64,000 nucleotides of DNA from Silene conica (taxonomy: Eukaryota > Streptophyta > Magnoliopsida > Caryophyllales > Caryophyllaceae): NCBI GenBank assembly GCA_029255685.2, contig CM055320.2:9162614-9226613 (forward strand), in the 5' to 3' direction. A model generated the notes under the pieces. It was not told the DNA's origin. It saw only the letters and a program-made list of their open reading frames with translations, and ran no database searches. How positions within the stretch are numbered: position 1 is the stretch's first letter; each line of letters starts with the position of its first letter. Below are positions 13,001 through 25,740 of the stretch, one piece after another. Made by a program: the position numbers and the translations under genes.

Positions 13001-16000
13001 GCCACTTTATAACACAATGTCTCATCGTTAAGAATAAGGTGGAAATATGCAAGTTTTTTTTTGTTGTTTATGAAATACATGTTAATGCCCATTTAAAATG
13101 CATGTCATTCACACAATTATTTCATTTGACATATCTAAACACGGTTGTGGTCTTTATTAACTCAACACAAAACACAAATGAGAAAAATACCCCTCTTATC
13201 ATATCGCATCCTCTCCCATCTTTATCCCGCACAAGAAAAAACAAAAATAAGAAGAAAAAAAAGAATAAATGTGGGATTGAAATTACTTACCATTAACATC
13301 CATCCATCCTACCACCAAGCCTCCAATAAGTCCATAACCTTTTCCGCCGACGACCTGCTTGCTAGTGTCGGTAATAACCATCCCCAACGAATCCACACAC
13401 CCCACTTTTAGTTTTGAACAAAATTGAAAATCCAGGGTTTGCTTAAAAGAGGTAATTAGTTCAATTAATTCAATCAAGGCTGACGTGTTGTTATATTTTG
13501 CGAGGATAATTAAGATGTTGTTGGTATTCGACCTTATAGTTGTGTGATTTATGGAATTTGGGGATAAAGATAAAATTTAGGGTTTATCTAAAGTTGTGAA
13601 TTGGTAAAATTAGTTTGAATAATTGTGTTTTAATTTTGAAAAAAATCAGATTGACTTAATCCATAACTTACAATTAACAATTCAATTAGCTATCTACAAA
13701 TTATTATTCATAATTTAAGAAATTTGTTTAATCAGGAGAATTGTATTGTTAGAAATTTAGAGATTTGGTTTACAACTTTCTTTCAATAAAAGGGTATTAA
13801 TTAAAAGGAAAATATTAAGCAAAAAGTACTCTGGTGAGTAAAAAATGTACTACGAAAATAAATTATGTTTATTACTTTCTTAGTTTCTAATTTTAATAAG
13901 AAAATTATAAATAAATTATTATTTAATCAACTATTTTCTACTTTTCAAATTCTAATAGAAAAATTGTAACTAATTTATTATTTTTATATTTTCTAGTTCT
14001 AATAGAAAAATTATAAATTGGGTTATTTCATAGGAATAATCCAACCTATACCTCATCTTCTCATATTAATCCCTACTAACGATTATTATTTATTAATTTA
14101 GTGTTTTGTAAAAGTTGGAAACTAACACGTGCTTAGAAAAAAATATCTTTTGGTTATAATATTGATTGATTGATTTAGTCATTAAATAGTTACATTCTAT
14201 TATAAAAATGATGATTTTTAATCTGTCTTATTCCAGAACGTCTGATGCAAAACTTATTGTAAATTGTTTGATTTCGTAGTGTATTTTAATTCTTTTTTAT
14301 CCAATTTATGCTATTATTTTTATTGATTTTTTAAAATTTTATTTTGTAAATTGTCGGAGTTAATTTCACAGATGCACAATATTATGAGATTAATCACCAC
14401 TTTTCCCGATTTTATTTGTTTTATATCATAAAATTCCTACCTTTAGCGAGAAGATTAATCTTCATTAAATAATAAATTTTTTAAACTGAGATAGGATTTC
14501 GCTAAAAATTTTGACAATGTTCCTACGCTTATCTTGAGTATACTTCAATATTTTAGTTCTTATCATAAGAGTTTACTTATCAATTAGGAAAAGAGTCTCA
14601 AATATTATTTGTTTTTGTAAATGAATGTTCTTTGGGAACCATTGGTAACTCAAAATAGCGATTGAGCATTTATGACGGTAAATTAGTGACACAATTATTA
14701 AGAAAATTTTGAAAAAAACACTATTATAAAATTGCATGTTTCCATAGTGAAATAGTGTTTTATAAAGTCTAATAGGTAGTGTTTCATAAAATACGTCTAA
14801 TCCACTCAATTATTTTACTTGACCTATCTACATTATTGGGGTCTTTAATATTTATATTTATAGTTCTTAAATCGAAATTTGACATTTTTTGGATTTCTCT
14901 AAAGTATAATATATTTGATATTTATCTTATTTCTTTTTAATTAATTAAAGAAATTATCTTATTTCTTTCGCATAATTAAGTACGAAAGTGTATAACTTTA
15001 GTAGTAGTGCTACTCTTGTACGTTGTCGCAAAAAATAGTGTTGCTCTTAATTTGGTTGAATGTGTGATTTGTAAACGTTCCTTTTAGTTAGAAATTGTAT
15101 ACAATTAAATACTTAACTATTTTTTATTTTTCTAATTCTAATAGAAAAACTGTAAATAATTTATTATTTCTTCATTTTCTAATTCTAATAGGAAAATTAT
15201 AAATAAATTATTATTTAATCCTTTATTTTCTAATTTTCCACTTCTAATAGAAAAATTGTGAATAATTTTTTATATTTTATTTTCTAATTTTAATAGAAAA
15301 ATTATAAATAAATTATTATTTAAAAATATAGTGTGTTTTAAAAGTTGGAATCTAGCACGTGGCTCGAAAAAAGCTCCTCTAATTATATGTATTTGACTTA
15401 TTTCAAAGAAAGGAATTTAATTTAATCATGAACTTAGGATGGGTCTCGTTGCCCACTGAAAAACAAAAGTCTATAGTACTAACCAAATACAACATGCTCT
15501 TATGAAAAGAGCATTAATCAAACATTCTCTCAGTAAATAAAATTTGATGTATATGAATTCAAAGAAATAAAAAGGATAAATAAATAATTTAGAGGAAGGA
15601 CAAGTATTAAATGAAAAATAAAAAGGAGTACGCAGAATTAATAAGATTTCAGTTTCATTCATGAATTAGAAAGTCATGAATCAATAGTATAAATTACCTT
15701 GAATTTATTGAAGCTTGTAATTCGCTTTCAATCGGGCAATCCACTTCTATGCACGAATATAAGATAAGTCGTTCATCAATCTTTTTGGAAAATAAAGTTG
15801 TTAACGAAAGAACAAATTTATAAATAATATGCATAAATACTATGTTATTATACAAACGTGGTACTGCAATAAACATAGTTAACATGTTAAAATATATCGT
15901 ATACTCTAATATATACATTTCATGAAGATTGAAGAACATATCGTACCTGCATGCAAACAATAAGTTATATAAGACTCTCTCGAGGAGTTAATTAGAGAAA

Positions 16001-16125
16001 CAAAAACAACAAACTTAATTGCTAACTAACCGAGTAGGGATATGAACAAAGCAAAGAAAACTCAATGTATATATTTATAGGTCATCCTCTTGTAGAGTTT
16101 TAGTTAATAGGTTACGATAGTACAT
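13001..16125. other. AT-rich intergenic sequence, no gene recognised
   Basis: Only short chance frames. Blocks of the type TTTCTAATTCTAATAGAAAAATTATAA occur near 13870-14020 and 15120-15320, relatives of the duplicated unit at 16126-16622. The C-rich stretch around 13290-13400 has no protein similarity I recognise. Confidence 0.5.
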
Positions 16126-16622
16126 CGTATACATTATCTTCTATATTTTTATTATTATTTCTTTATTTTCTAATTCTAATAGGAAAATTATAAATAAATT
16201 ATTATTTAATCCTTTATTTTCTACTTTTCTACTTCTAATAGGAAAATTGCGAATAATTTTTTATTTTTTATTTTCTAATTTCAATAGAAAAATTATAAAT
16301 AAATTTTTATTTAAAAATATAGTGTGTTCTAATATATTTACGTAGGTCTTTTAGAAAACTTGGATATGAGCAAAGATAATGTCGTATACATTATCTTCTA
16401 TATTTTTATTATTATTTCTTTATTTTCTAATTCTAATAGGAAAATTATAAATAAATTATTATTTAATCCTTTATTTTGTACTTTTCTACTTCGAATAGAA
16501 AAATTGTGAATAATTTTTTATTTTTTATTTTCTAATTTCAATAGAAAAGTTATAAATAAATTATTATTTAAAAATATAGTGTGTTCTAATATATTTACGT
16601 AGGTCTTTTAGAAAACTTGGAG
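16126..16622. repeat. Tandem duplication, period about 257 bp
   Basis: CGTATACATTATCTTCTAT starts at 16126 and again at 16383, and the following ~240 bases match with few changes, including the run of TCTAATAGGAAAATTATAA-type words. No coding content. Confidence 0.8.
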
Positions 16623-16661
16623 ACTACCACGTGCTTAGAAAAAAGCCTCTTTTAATTATAT

Positions 16662-17294
16662 AAATACTACGTATTATAGTCAATATTTTTCAAAATACTA
16701 CATATTATACTTTTTTTTTTCAAATTACTACCTACAAAGCTACAACTTTTCTTAAGTTGCTACCTAATACCTTGATTTAGGACTTAATTAACTATAATTA
16801 ACCATCATTAGGCCAATTTCATGATTTACCCCTTTTTAATTGAATTCAAAATAATCTACATAATACCCTTATTATTGATTTTTTTCTTTTTTCATGCTTT
16901 TCATCCACCACCACCACCATCGACACCACCTCAACAATTATCACCATTATTAGTAACCACCTTCAACACCGACCACTACTTATTACGAGTTTGGGTACGG
17001 GTTTGCGTGTGGCTGTATTAGGGTCTAAACGGTGCTATGTTGTGCTCGTGGCTAGGTTGTGGTGGATTCTTGTGGTGCTAGAAAGGGTGATGATGAGTTA
17101 AGGAAGTGTTTAAAGAGGGGTAAAATGGGTATAACATATCAAAATCTGATTTTTTAATCATTTTATCCTAATTAAGATCTAATTTAGGTATAAGGTAGCA
17201 ATTTAGGAAAATTAGTAACTTTGTAGGTAGTAATTTGAAAAAATAAGATAATATGTAGTATTTTGAAAAATCTTGACTATAATAGGTAGTATTT
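16662..17294. mobile_element. Foldback/MITE-like element with ~80 bp inverted termini
   Basis: AAATACTACGTATTATAGTC at the left matches, in reverse complement, the right end (GACTATAATAGGTAGTATTT), and the pairing continues inward through CAAAATACTACATATTAT and CAAATTACTACCTACAAAG. The centre is C-rich on one side (CCACCACCACCACC) and has no transposase. No convincing target duplication was found, so the exact ends and superfamily are uncertain. Confidence 0.65.
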
Positions 17295-17329
17295 TGCCAT
17301 TTTTCCTTATATATATTGATTTATGGACA

Positions 17330-17575
17330 AAATCTCGGATACGGATCGGATATTACACGGATATTGGATATCTGATCCGATATTTGATATTCGATCCGAT
17401 AACTTTCGGATATCGGATATCCAAATTTTTAAGCCAGATATCCATATCTGATCCGATATCCAAATATTTCGGATACGGGTATCCGAACCAAACCATTTTT
17501 CGGATAAGATATCCATTAATTCGGTTCAAATACGGATCAGATATCGGATAATTCGGATCATCGGTTTTTTTCTCA
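17330..17575. repeat. Cluster of CGGATATCC / GATCCGATA palindromic words
   Basis: Many overlapping copies of GGATATCCGATCC-type words in both orientations make the stretch highly self-complementary. A related cluster lies at 11335-11500. Short frames on both strands are artefacts of the palindromic repeat. Confidence 0.7.
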
Positions 17576-17589
17576 ACCCTACATATCAC

Positions 17590-17850
17590 ATCTTACTGAT
17601 GAAGGATTGAAGGGACGCTATTAGACTGAACAACGGGTTGGTCTTGCTTGTGACGGACGGGTTGGTCTTGCTTGTGACGGGTCGGGTGGAGAGACGGATA
17701 ATGACACTCACAAAATGAATAGAGGGGACAAGGTGGGGCTACCCTCATGTGCTTCCCTCTCTCCTCTAAATGGGCATTTTGTGAGACAAAATGGTATCCG
17801 TCACTCCGAAGTGACGGATATCTCCCGTCTTCTTTGAGATTTTGTGCTAA
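17590..17850. mobile_element. Probable MITE with subterminal inverted repeats
   Basis: GACGGATAATGACACTCACA pairs with the downstream CATTTTGTGAGACAAAATGG and TATCCGTC block. GGGTTGGTCTTGCTTGTGAC is directly duplicated near 17634 and 17660. Exact ends and target duplication not determined. Confidence 0.5.
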
Positions 17851-18138
17851 ACAATACTCTGCCCTGCAAAATGCAATAAATTCACATTATCATTATCTAC
17901 TTGGTTAGTTGTTCAAGTAAACATTTAATTCATCTACTTGCTCCGTCACGCTGTTGTTTACCTATTTCATTTAAACGCGTTTTATTCATTTTTCACCTTT
18001 TTATATTAGTGAAGTTTTTTTATCAGGAATTTAATCATTGTACATATCTATAATAGTCTACTTGTGTTTCGTTCACTAACAATCATCATAAACGGTCCAT
18101 CTCATTTTGTTAGTTGATCTTTATTTCTTAATCAAATA

Positions 18139-18229
18139 CTCCCTCCTACTTTTTATAAGTGTTCTATTATTTGAATATATGGGTATAGTATTTTAATACA
18201 ATGGTACACTTATAAAAAATAGGAGGGAG
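18139..18229. mobile_element. Stowaway-type MITE, 91 bp
   Basis: Perfect CTCCCTCC/GGAGGGAG termini inside longer inverted repeats (TTTTTATAAGTG and CACTTATAAAAA), flanked on both sides by TA. These are the hallmarks of a Tc1/mariner-derived Stowaway MITE. Confidence 0.85.
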
Positions 18230-19408
18230 TATAAACAGATGACTGTGATGAAGGGCGTATTAGCTACGTGTCTATAACAACGAAAGTAATTACAAACACC
18301 AATCTCTCCAAAATAGTTATTTCCATACTACCTAGTTTTTTCATCACAATCATTAATTTATATTTTATATTCTTTGTAATAAACTATATAAAGATTGAAA
18401 AAGGGAAAATACTTTTACAAAACTGGCGAAAAAAATTAAAGTTTGACGCAAATATTCAAAGAGGACCATTGCATTCTTTCAAGAGTCTCATATATAAATT
18501 CTGTACTCACGATAACTAAGGATAAAAGCGTACCATAACTATATTGTAACACATAACAATCTTATATAAAACAAACTTGTTTAAGATACGAGATCAAAAA
18601 TATTAAAAACTTACAATAGATTTTCATTATAGGCTTCTCACCGGAGTGAATAAGCTCAAAAACAATAGAATCACCGGCCTTCAAACCATTGGATTGGTAA
18701 AAGGCACACCATCCTCCAATATAAGGATGATTATTAATGGTTTGCTTTAGTGGAAGTGGCCATGACTTCTCCTTTATCAATGAGGATCATTTCACACCAT
18801 TTGTTGATTAAATCATTTTCCCTAGCAAACTTCATCGGAATCGGCTGTAATTATGTTATGTTTCATTTTATAAACCTCGTTTAATGATACTCGTACAATA
18901 TAAATAACGATCATAACCAATAATTAATAAGAGCATGACATTAAACATACAATTCCACCCCATTTTCTCCAGTACGGCTTCACCGAGGTGTGATAGTATG
19001 GAAATCCCCTCGGCTTAAACACCACTTTCGCTAAGGAGCCACCATCGGAAATATTCTTAATTAGTGGCGGATCTAGTATGTATGAAATGCGGGGTGATTA
19101 GTAAAAACATAAAAAAATGTCAAAATATAATCACTCGATTAATTTCGTCTATGCAATATTTAAACGATAAGTCCCTATTAACAAAAACTCAATACTAAAA
19201 CAATTAATCGCGTCCCTATGCGGTATTTAAACGATAAGTCACGATAAGGCTCATTATGGGGGTTTGATTGTTAGATTTAATCATCCAATAATAGCCATAA
19301 AATTTATACTAAATTAATCGGAAAATACTAGATGCGGAAGCGTACCTGATTACATGACAAAAGGTTGGGATGAACCGTATGAAGAGACGGTCTTTGGATT
19401 ATGTCTTC

Positions 19409-19874
19409 TGTAAGTTATTTATACTTAATTAGTATGTTTAATATTACTGAATAACATACAACTGATTAAATAAAGCGGAAGCGATAAATAGGATCGAAAA
19501 TAAAACCTCCAGCCATTGCTAATCGGATTCCTGAACAGCTTTATCAACCCCAAAGTATTAATCTGAATTTCTGATTTCGGTTCCAAACCCTCACTGCTCA
19601 CTTATTTAGATGGTGTAGCTTTCTTAAAGGAGAGTAGATTTAGTGACCTATTAATCAGAATATGTATTCTCTTATATACTGCTCTTTCCATCAAAAAGCA
19701 GTGTTTGAACACAACTCAAATAAGGGAGTAGTTTCCTAGATGGGAGAGAATTAAGAGACAGTTTAGAGTTCATAGTATGACTGTCTCTTTAAAGGGACAT
19801 ATAATTAGGATTTGTATAAGACTATTAATATTATTAATAATAATATTTAATTAATTAATCATAAAAATCCAACA
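19409..19874 (-). repeat. 3' LTR of the young copia element
   Basis: 466 bp; on the minus strand it begins TGTTGGATTTTTATG and ends AACTTACA. Preceded on that strand by the polypurine tract. Confidence 0.94.
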
Positions 19875-20147
19875 TTCTCCCACTTGGCCCATTTAACAGA
19901 GAGGAACTTCATATACGAATCATAGCGACGAATTCTCTGGGACGAGAATTAATCTTCCATGTATTACGATATACTTAGTCTCTCACCACTCATACTTAAC
20001 TTAATGAATAAACCATATGTTTACTCTAGGTCAAAACATAATGATATTTCTCAATAAAATAAATAACCAAAGAACGTACGTATATAACTAAAAGAGAAAA
20101 TATCCAACTAAATGAAAGTTTCGAAAAACATATTATAAATGAATGTA

Positions 20148-23100
20148 TCACATTATGGGACCAAGTCCCATATTCACTACATGACCCTGAAAACCCTTAG
20201 GTGGCATGCCTTTAGTCAAGGGATCTGCAATCATCAAATCAGTGCTAATGTGTTCTATGATCACTTTCTTTTCCTGAACACGCTCTTTTATGGCCAAATA
20301 CTTAATGTCGATGTGTTTACTTCGACTTCCACTTCTGTTATTCTTAGCCATAAATACTGCAGCTGAATTATCACAATACATTCGAATCGGCCTGCTAATA
20401 GAGTCAACAACTCTTAGCCCAGATATGAAAGCTTTCAGCCAAACACCATGTGAGGTAGCCTCAAAACAAGAAACGAACTCGGCCTCCATAGTAGAGGTGG
20501 CTGTCAATGTCTGCTTAGTACTCCTCCATGATACAGCTCCGTTAGCTAGCATAAACACATATCCAGATGTGGATTTTCGTGAATCAATGCAACCAGCAAA
20601 GTCTGAGTCGGAATACCCCACCACTTCAAGACTATCAGTCCGTCTATACATAAGCATGTAATCTTTAGTACCCTGAAGGTATCTCAACACTTTCTTTGCA
20701 GCCTTCCAGTGATCGATGCCTGGGTTACTCTGATATCTGCCTAATACTCCAACAACATATGCAATGTCAGGTCTGGTACAGACTTGAGCATACATAATGC
20801 TACCAACAGCTGAAGCATAAGGAACATTTTTCATTTGTTCTCTTTCCAAATCATTCCTTGGGCACTGGTCTAAACTGAATCGGTCACCTTTCACAATAGG
20901 TGCTACACTTGGTGAACAATCTTTCATTCTAAATCTTTCAAGCACTTTGTTGATATAGGCCTCCTGAGACAAGCCTAAAATGCCTCGGGATCTATCTCTA
21001 TGGATCTTAATGCCAATGACATAAGATGCCTCACCCATATCTTTCATATCAAAGTTATTTGAAAGAAATTGTTTCACCTCATATAGCAACCCCTTATCAT
21101 TGGTTGCTAACAGAATATCATCCACATATAACACAAGGAAACAAATCTTACTCCCACTGACCTTAAGGTATATACATTGATCCATGATATTTTCTTCAAA
21201 ACCGAATGAAGAAATTACTTCATGGAACTTCTTATACCATTGTCGGGAGGCTTGTTTCAAACCGTATATGGATTTATTTAGCTTACAAACCAAATGGTCA
21301 CCGTCTTTAGAGGAGAATCCTTCAGGTTGTTTCATGTAAACCTCTTCCTCTAAATTGCCATTAAGAAATGCCGTTTTCACATCCATCTGATGTAGCTCGA
21401 AGTCAAAATGAGCTACTAATGCCATGACAACTCGAAGAGAATCTTTCTTAGACACAGGAGAGAATGTCTCTGTGTAGTCAATCCCTTCTCTTTGAGTGAA
21501 CCCTTTAGCAACGAGTCTTGCCTTATGTCTCTCGATGTTGCCAAGTGAGTCCCTTTTAGTCTTAAAAACCCACTTACATCCAATGGTTTTTACACCATTG
21601 GGCAACTCGACGAGATCCCAAACTCGATTAGATGCCATAGAGTTCATCTCATCTTTCATAGCATCCATCCATAAGTTTGAATCTGTAGAACTTATGGCTT
21701 GTGAAAATGACATGGGATCATTATCAGCTCCAACACTGCAATCCGATTCTTGTAGATATACTTCATAGTCGTCAGGAATCGCCGATCTCCTCTCTCGAGT
21801 AGATTTTCTTAATGGAATTTCTTCCTCATTATGATCTACTATATTTTGATCGACATTTTGTGGAATTTCTGTATTTGGTTGTTGAACCTCCGGTCGTACT
21901 TCAGGACCGTGATCAATAACCAACCTGTTACTCAAAACAGAGGGTGAAGCTTCATGTTGATCCTTTTCAGGTTCAACTCCTATAGTACTCCCACTGATCA
22001 AGTCATTCTCTAGAAATTTTGCATTTCTAGATTCCACAATCCTGGTACTATGAGACGGACAATAGAACCTATAACCTTTTGACTTTTCGGCATATCCAAT
22101 GAAATGTCCACTAAGAGTCCTTGGGTCTAGTTTCTTTTCTTGTGGGTTGTAAATTCTCACCTCAGACGGACATCCCCAAACGCGTATATGTTGTAAACTC
22201 GGTTTCCAACCTTTGAATAACTCAAAAGGTGTCTTAGAGACAGCCTTGGAAGGAACCCGATTTAATATATACGCAGCCGTCTTTAGCGCATCAACCCACA
22301 AAAATGAAGGAAGTTTAATATTACTTCTCATACTACGCACCATTTCAATTAATGTCCTATTCCTTCTTTCTGCTACACCATTCTGATCCGGAGAACCAGG
22401 CATAGTGTATTGGGCAACAATCCCATGCTCTTGAAGAAATTTAGCAAAAGGACCAGATGCTTGTCCATCCTCAGTATATCTACCGTAGTACTCACCACCT
22501 CTATCTGATCTCACAATCTTAATGTGTTTATCACATTGTTTCTCTACTTCAGCCTTAAAAATTTTAAAGGCATCTAAAGCTTCGTCTTTGGAACGAAGTA
22601 AGTAAAGACGCATATATCGTGAATAATCATCAATAAAGGTAATAAAGTATTTCGGATCGTTAGCGTTCATATCCGGACAACATATATCCGTGTGTATGAT
22701 CTCTAGTAGGTCAGAACTCCTCTTAGCACCTTTCTTAGATTTGTTAGTTTGCTTTCCCTTAATGCAACTAACACAAGTCTCAAAATCGGTAAAGTCTAAA
22801 GTACTAAGTACCCCTTCCTTTACCAATCTCTTGACCCTCTCAATGGAGATGTGTCCCAATCTCCTGTGCCATAACATAGAGGACTCCTCATTTATAATAC
22901 TTCTTTTTAAACCAGTACTAACATGCATAGTGTTTTGAGTGGTATCATTTTGTAAACAAAGACGATATAAATTATCAGACAAAATACCATTACCAATAAC
23001 TTTAGAATTTCTGCAAACACTAAAACCAGAGTCCATAAAGTTAAAAGAATATCCGAAAGGTACAAGTCTAGAAACTGAAATCAAATTCCGAGCAAAATTC

Positions 23101-24163
23101 GGAACGTAAAAAGTCTTTTCCAAAATCAAAATAAAACCAGTACTTAAAATTAAATTGCATGTCCCCACGGCCTCAACGTGCGAGCCTATCTTGTTTCCTG
23201 AATAGATGGCACTCTCACTTGCCACTGGTTTCCGAAGGTTTGTCATACCCTGCAAGGTATTTGAAACATGGATTGTAGTACCAGAGTCAATCCACCAAGT
23301 ATTATGATTAACATTGACCATATTAGATTCATAACAAACAAACGCATGAAAATTACCTTTCTTTTTGAGCCAAGCCTTAAACTTTACGCAGTCTTTCTTC
23401 ATGTGTCCTTTCTTTTTACAGAAAAAACACGACGACTCCTTCTTAATTACTTGCTCAGCTGGAATTTTTCCCTTTCCTTTATCTTTATGGTGAGCCTTAT
23501 ACTTCGTACTGGATGATGCTTTATCAGTAGAAGTAGTTAAATTCACCTTTTCACCTTCTTCCAATAATAACCTCCCCTCCTCTTGAACACACATGGTCAA
23601 TAATTCATTGAGAGACCATTTATCCTTATGTGTATTGTAAGAGATCTTAAATGGGGCATATTGAGTTGGGAGAGAACATAAGATGAAATGCACTAAGAAA
23701 GTGTCAGACATAGTAACTTCCAATTCCTTAAGTTGGGCTGCAGTATCCCTCATGCGCATGATAAAATCACGCACTCCTTTAGTGGCATTAAGTTTCAAAG
23801 ATGTGAACTTCATTATTAAGGTGCTTGCCAAAGCCTTATCAGAAGTTTCGAACTGCTCATCTATAGCCTTAAGTAGGTCCCGGACTTTAGTATGCTTGTC
23901 GACTGAACCTCTGATACTAGCACACAGTTTAGTCTTAATGAACAACGTGCAAAGATAGTTGGATTTCACCCACTTTTCACGAAGTTCTACTTGATCTGGT
24001 GTGCTTTTTTCAGTTATTTCAGCCGGTTCATCATTCTGAATAGCGTAATCAAAACGCAAGAACCCTAAATGTAGCAGAACTCTTTCTTTCCACACCTTAA
24101 AATTGTCACCAGTTAATTCAGGAACGTCAATTTTGACATCAAAGGAACCTCCAGGTAAACTTG
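20148..24163 (-). CDS. Copia Gag-Pol polyprotein, intact
   Basis: About 1315 codons run without a stop from 24095 down to 20148, and the frame continues upstream to about 24163. Codon 24095 is GTG, not ATG, so the true start lies upstream. A splice acceptor (TTTGCAG) just before 24163 suggests a leader intron joining a first exon that I could not place. Counting from 24095, order is: copia-type Gag (about 1-200), CCHC zinc knuckle (C223-C236), aspartic protease DSG (270-272), GAG-pre-integrase with the HHCC zinc site, integrase DDE core (HTDICC, SDRGGE, NGVAERRN), reverse transcriptase with YVDD near 988, and RNase H (SDSDFAG). It would be cleaved into Gag, PR, IN, RT and RH in cytoplasmic particles. 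All catalytic motifs look intact. Copia lineage was not decided. Confidence 0.93.
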
Positions 24164-25274
24164 CTGCAAATTTAAATATACATACTTAGTAACAAAATTT
24201 GAGACTTAATTTTATCACAACTTACCAATGTAAATTATGCTCATATGAACCTAGTGACATAAACTTGCCTGTGGGCTAAAGTCTACTCAAATTAGATGCA
24301 TAAAAATTAAACTTTATGATGAAACTATTAAATCATATTCATTTCTTAACTCCTGTGGGTAGATTAAGAAACATAATTTAATATAACACCCCAATTAATT
24401 CATACAAATACAATAAGATTCCTGTGGGTAAGTCTAATCATATAACGTATAATTAATTACAATTAAATGTCTAATTTCCACATGTGATTTCGAATAAAAT
24501 TTAAACAATTAAAGATGCTGTGGCTACTCTCTAATTAATAAATTTAAAATCACTTGACATTTAAAAAATCATTAACATTAATATATACAATTGACTTTAT
24601 GTATATACGAAAACAATAATATAAAAACTCAGCATGTGAATAACGAGATTTAACTCATCTTAAGGACTACTGTCTTACCATATACTAGTAGTACTTCATT
24701 ATTAATAAACAATATAAGTATATGGTAGTCACATGCTAGCATCATAAGAAAAAAAAAAAAAAAAGGATAGCTCAATTAACCATATGAGTAAACAAAGTAC
24801 ACAATATTGTCCTATATCAATATTTTATTATCTTTTAATAAAAGTATAAAACAAAACTCCATAGTACCATTGCGTGTCAAGTGTAGGTACTATCATTCAG
24901 AAAAGGACAAAAAAGTACCAATACAAGACATAAAACCCAGATTTTAACCAAACTTGAATTTCATCTTCAACCTCTCGGCAAACATAAAACCCAGATTTCA
25001 ATATTATAAAAAAAAAAAAAAAAAAAAATCCAGATCATGTGCCACAAACTAAAACCGAAAATACAATTCATAATTAAACCCAGAAAACCCCAACACAATA
25101 TTTCCAGATTCAAAATAAAATATAAATCAACAGATTCAAAACAAACGACGGAAACCGAAACTCAGAAATTAATAAACGACGACGGAAAGTAAGTACTAAG
25201 CAGTAATAAACGACGACGGACTGAAGGCGGAAACCGAAAAGCAAGACAGAGGCCTTTAAGGCTCTGATACCAAA
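24164..25274 (-). other. Leader region of the copia element with primer site
   Basis: About 1.1 kb of AT-rich leader with poly-A/T runs near 24750 and 25010. The primer site complementary to initiator tRNA-Met lies next to 25275. The acceptor at 24164-24166 implies that part of this region is an intron. Confidence 0.6.
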
Positions 25275-25740
25275 TGTAAGTTATTTATACTTAATTAGTA
25301 TGTTTAATATTACTGAATAACATACAACTGATTAAATAAAGCGGAAGCGATAAATAGGATCGAAAATAAAACCTCCAGCCATTGCTAATCGGATTCCTGA
25401 ACAGCTTTATCAACCCCAAAGTATTAATCTGAATTTCTGATTTCGGTTCCAAACCCTCACTGCTCACTTATTTAGATGGTGTAGCTTTCTTAAAGGAGAG
25501 TAGATTTAGTGACCTATTAATCAGAATATGTATTCTCTTATATACTGCTCTTTCCATCAAAAAGCAGTGTTTGAACACAACTCAAATAAGGGAGTAGTTT
25601 CCTAGATGGGAGAGAATTAAGAGACAGTTTAGAGTTCATAGTATGACTGTCTCTTTAATGGGACATATAATTAGGATTTGTATAAGACTATTAATATTAT
25701 TAATAATAATATTTAATTAATTAATCATAAAAATCCAACA
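25275..25740 (-). repeat. 5' LTR of the young copia element
   Basis: 466 bp, same length as the other LTR and nearly identical to it; followed at 25741 by the TSD TCTTC. Confidence 0.94.

Larger units (their letters stand above)
19409..25740 (-). mobile_element. Young, full-length Ty1/copia retrotransposon
   Basis: 6332 bp, two 466 bp LTRs (19409-19874 and 25275-25740) that I read as differing at one position (A/T near 19792 and 25658), and target duplication TCTTC on both sides. The tRNA-iMet primer site (minus TGGTATCAGAGCC) lies next to 25275, and the polypurine tract (minus GGCCAAGTGGGAGAA) lies next to 19874. One long open polyprotein lies between. Intact coding, near-identical LTRs and perfect TSD point to very recent transposition; it may be active. 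It sits inside a probable solo LTR within a REM pseudogene intron. Confidence 0.95.

Noticed and set aside
13039-13477. Three overlapping short frames
   Set aside because: AT-rich, Lys/Asn-rich translations with no conserved motif and no splice context.
17273-17589. Overlapping frames on both strands with Ile/Asp/Arg/Tyr-rich translations
   Set aside because: Products of the palindromic CGGATATCC repeat; low-complexity and present on both strands.
20290-20661. Plus-strand frame of 123 codons, and others at 21496, 22690, 23268 and 23683
   Set aside because: Antisense shadows of the intact copia polyprotein.
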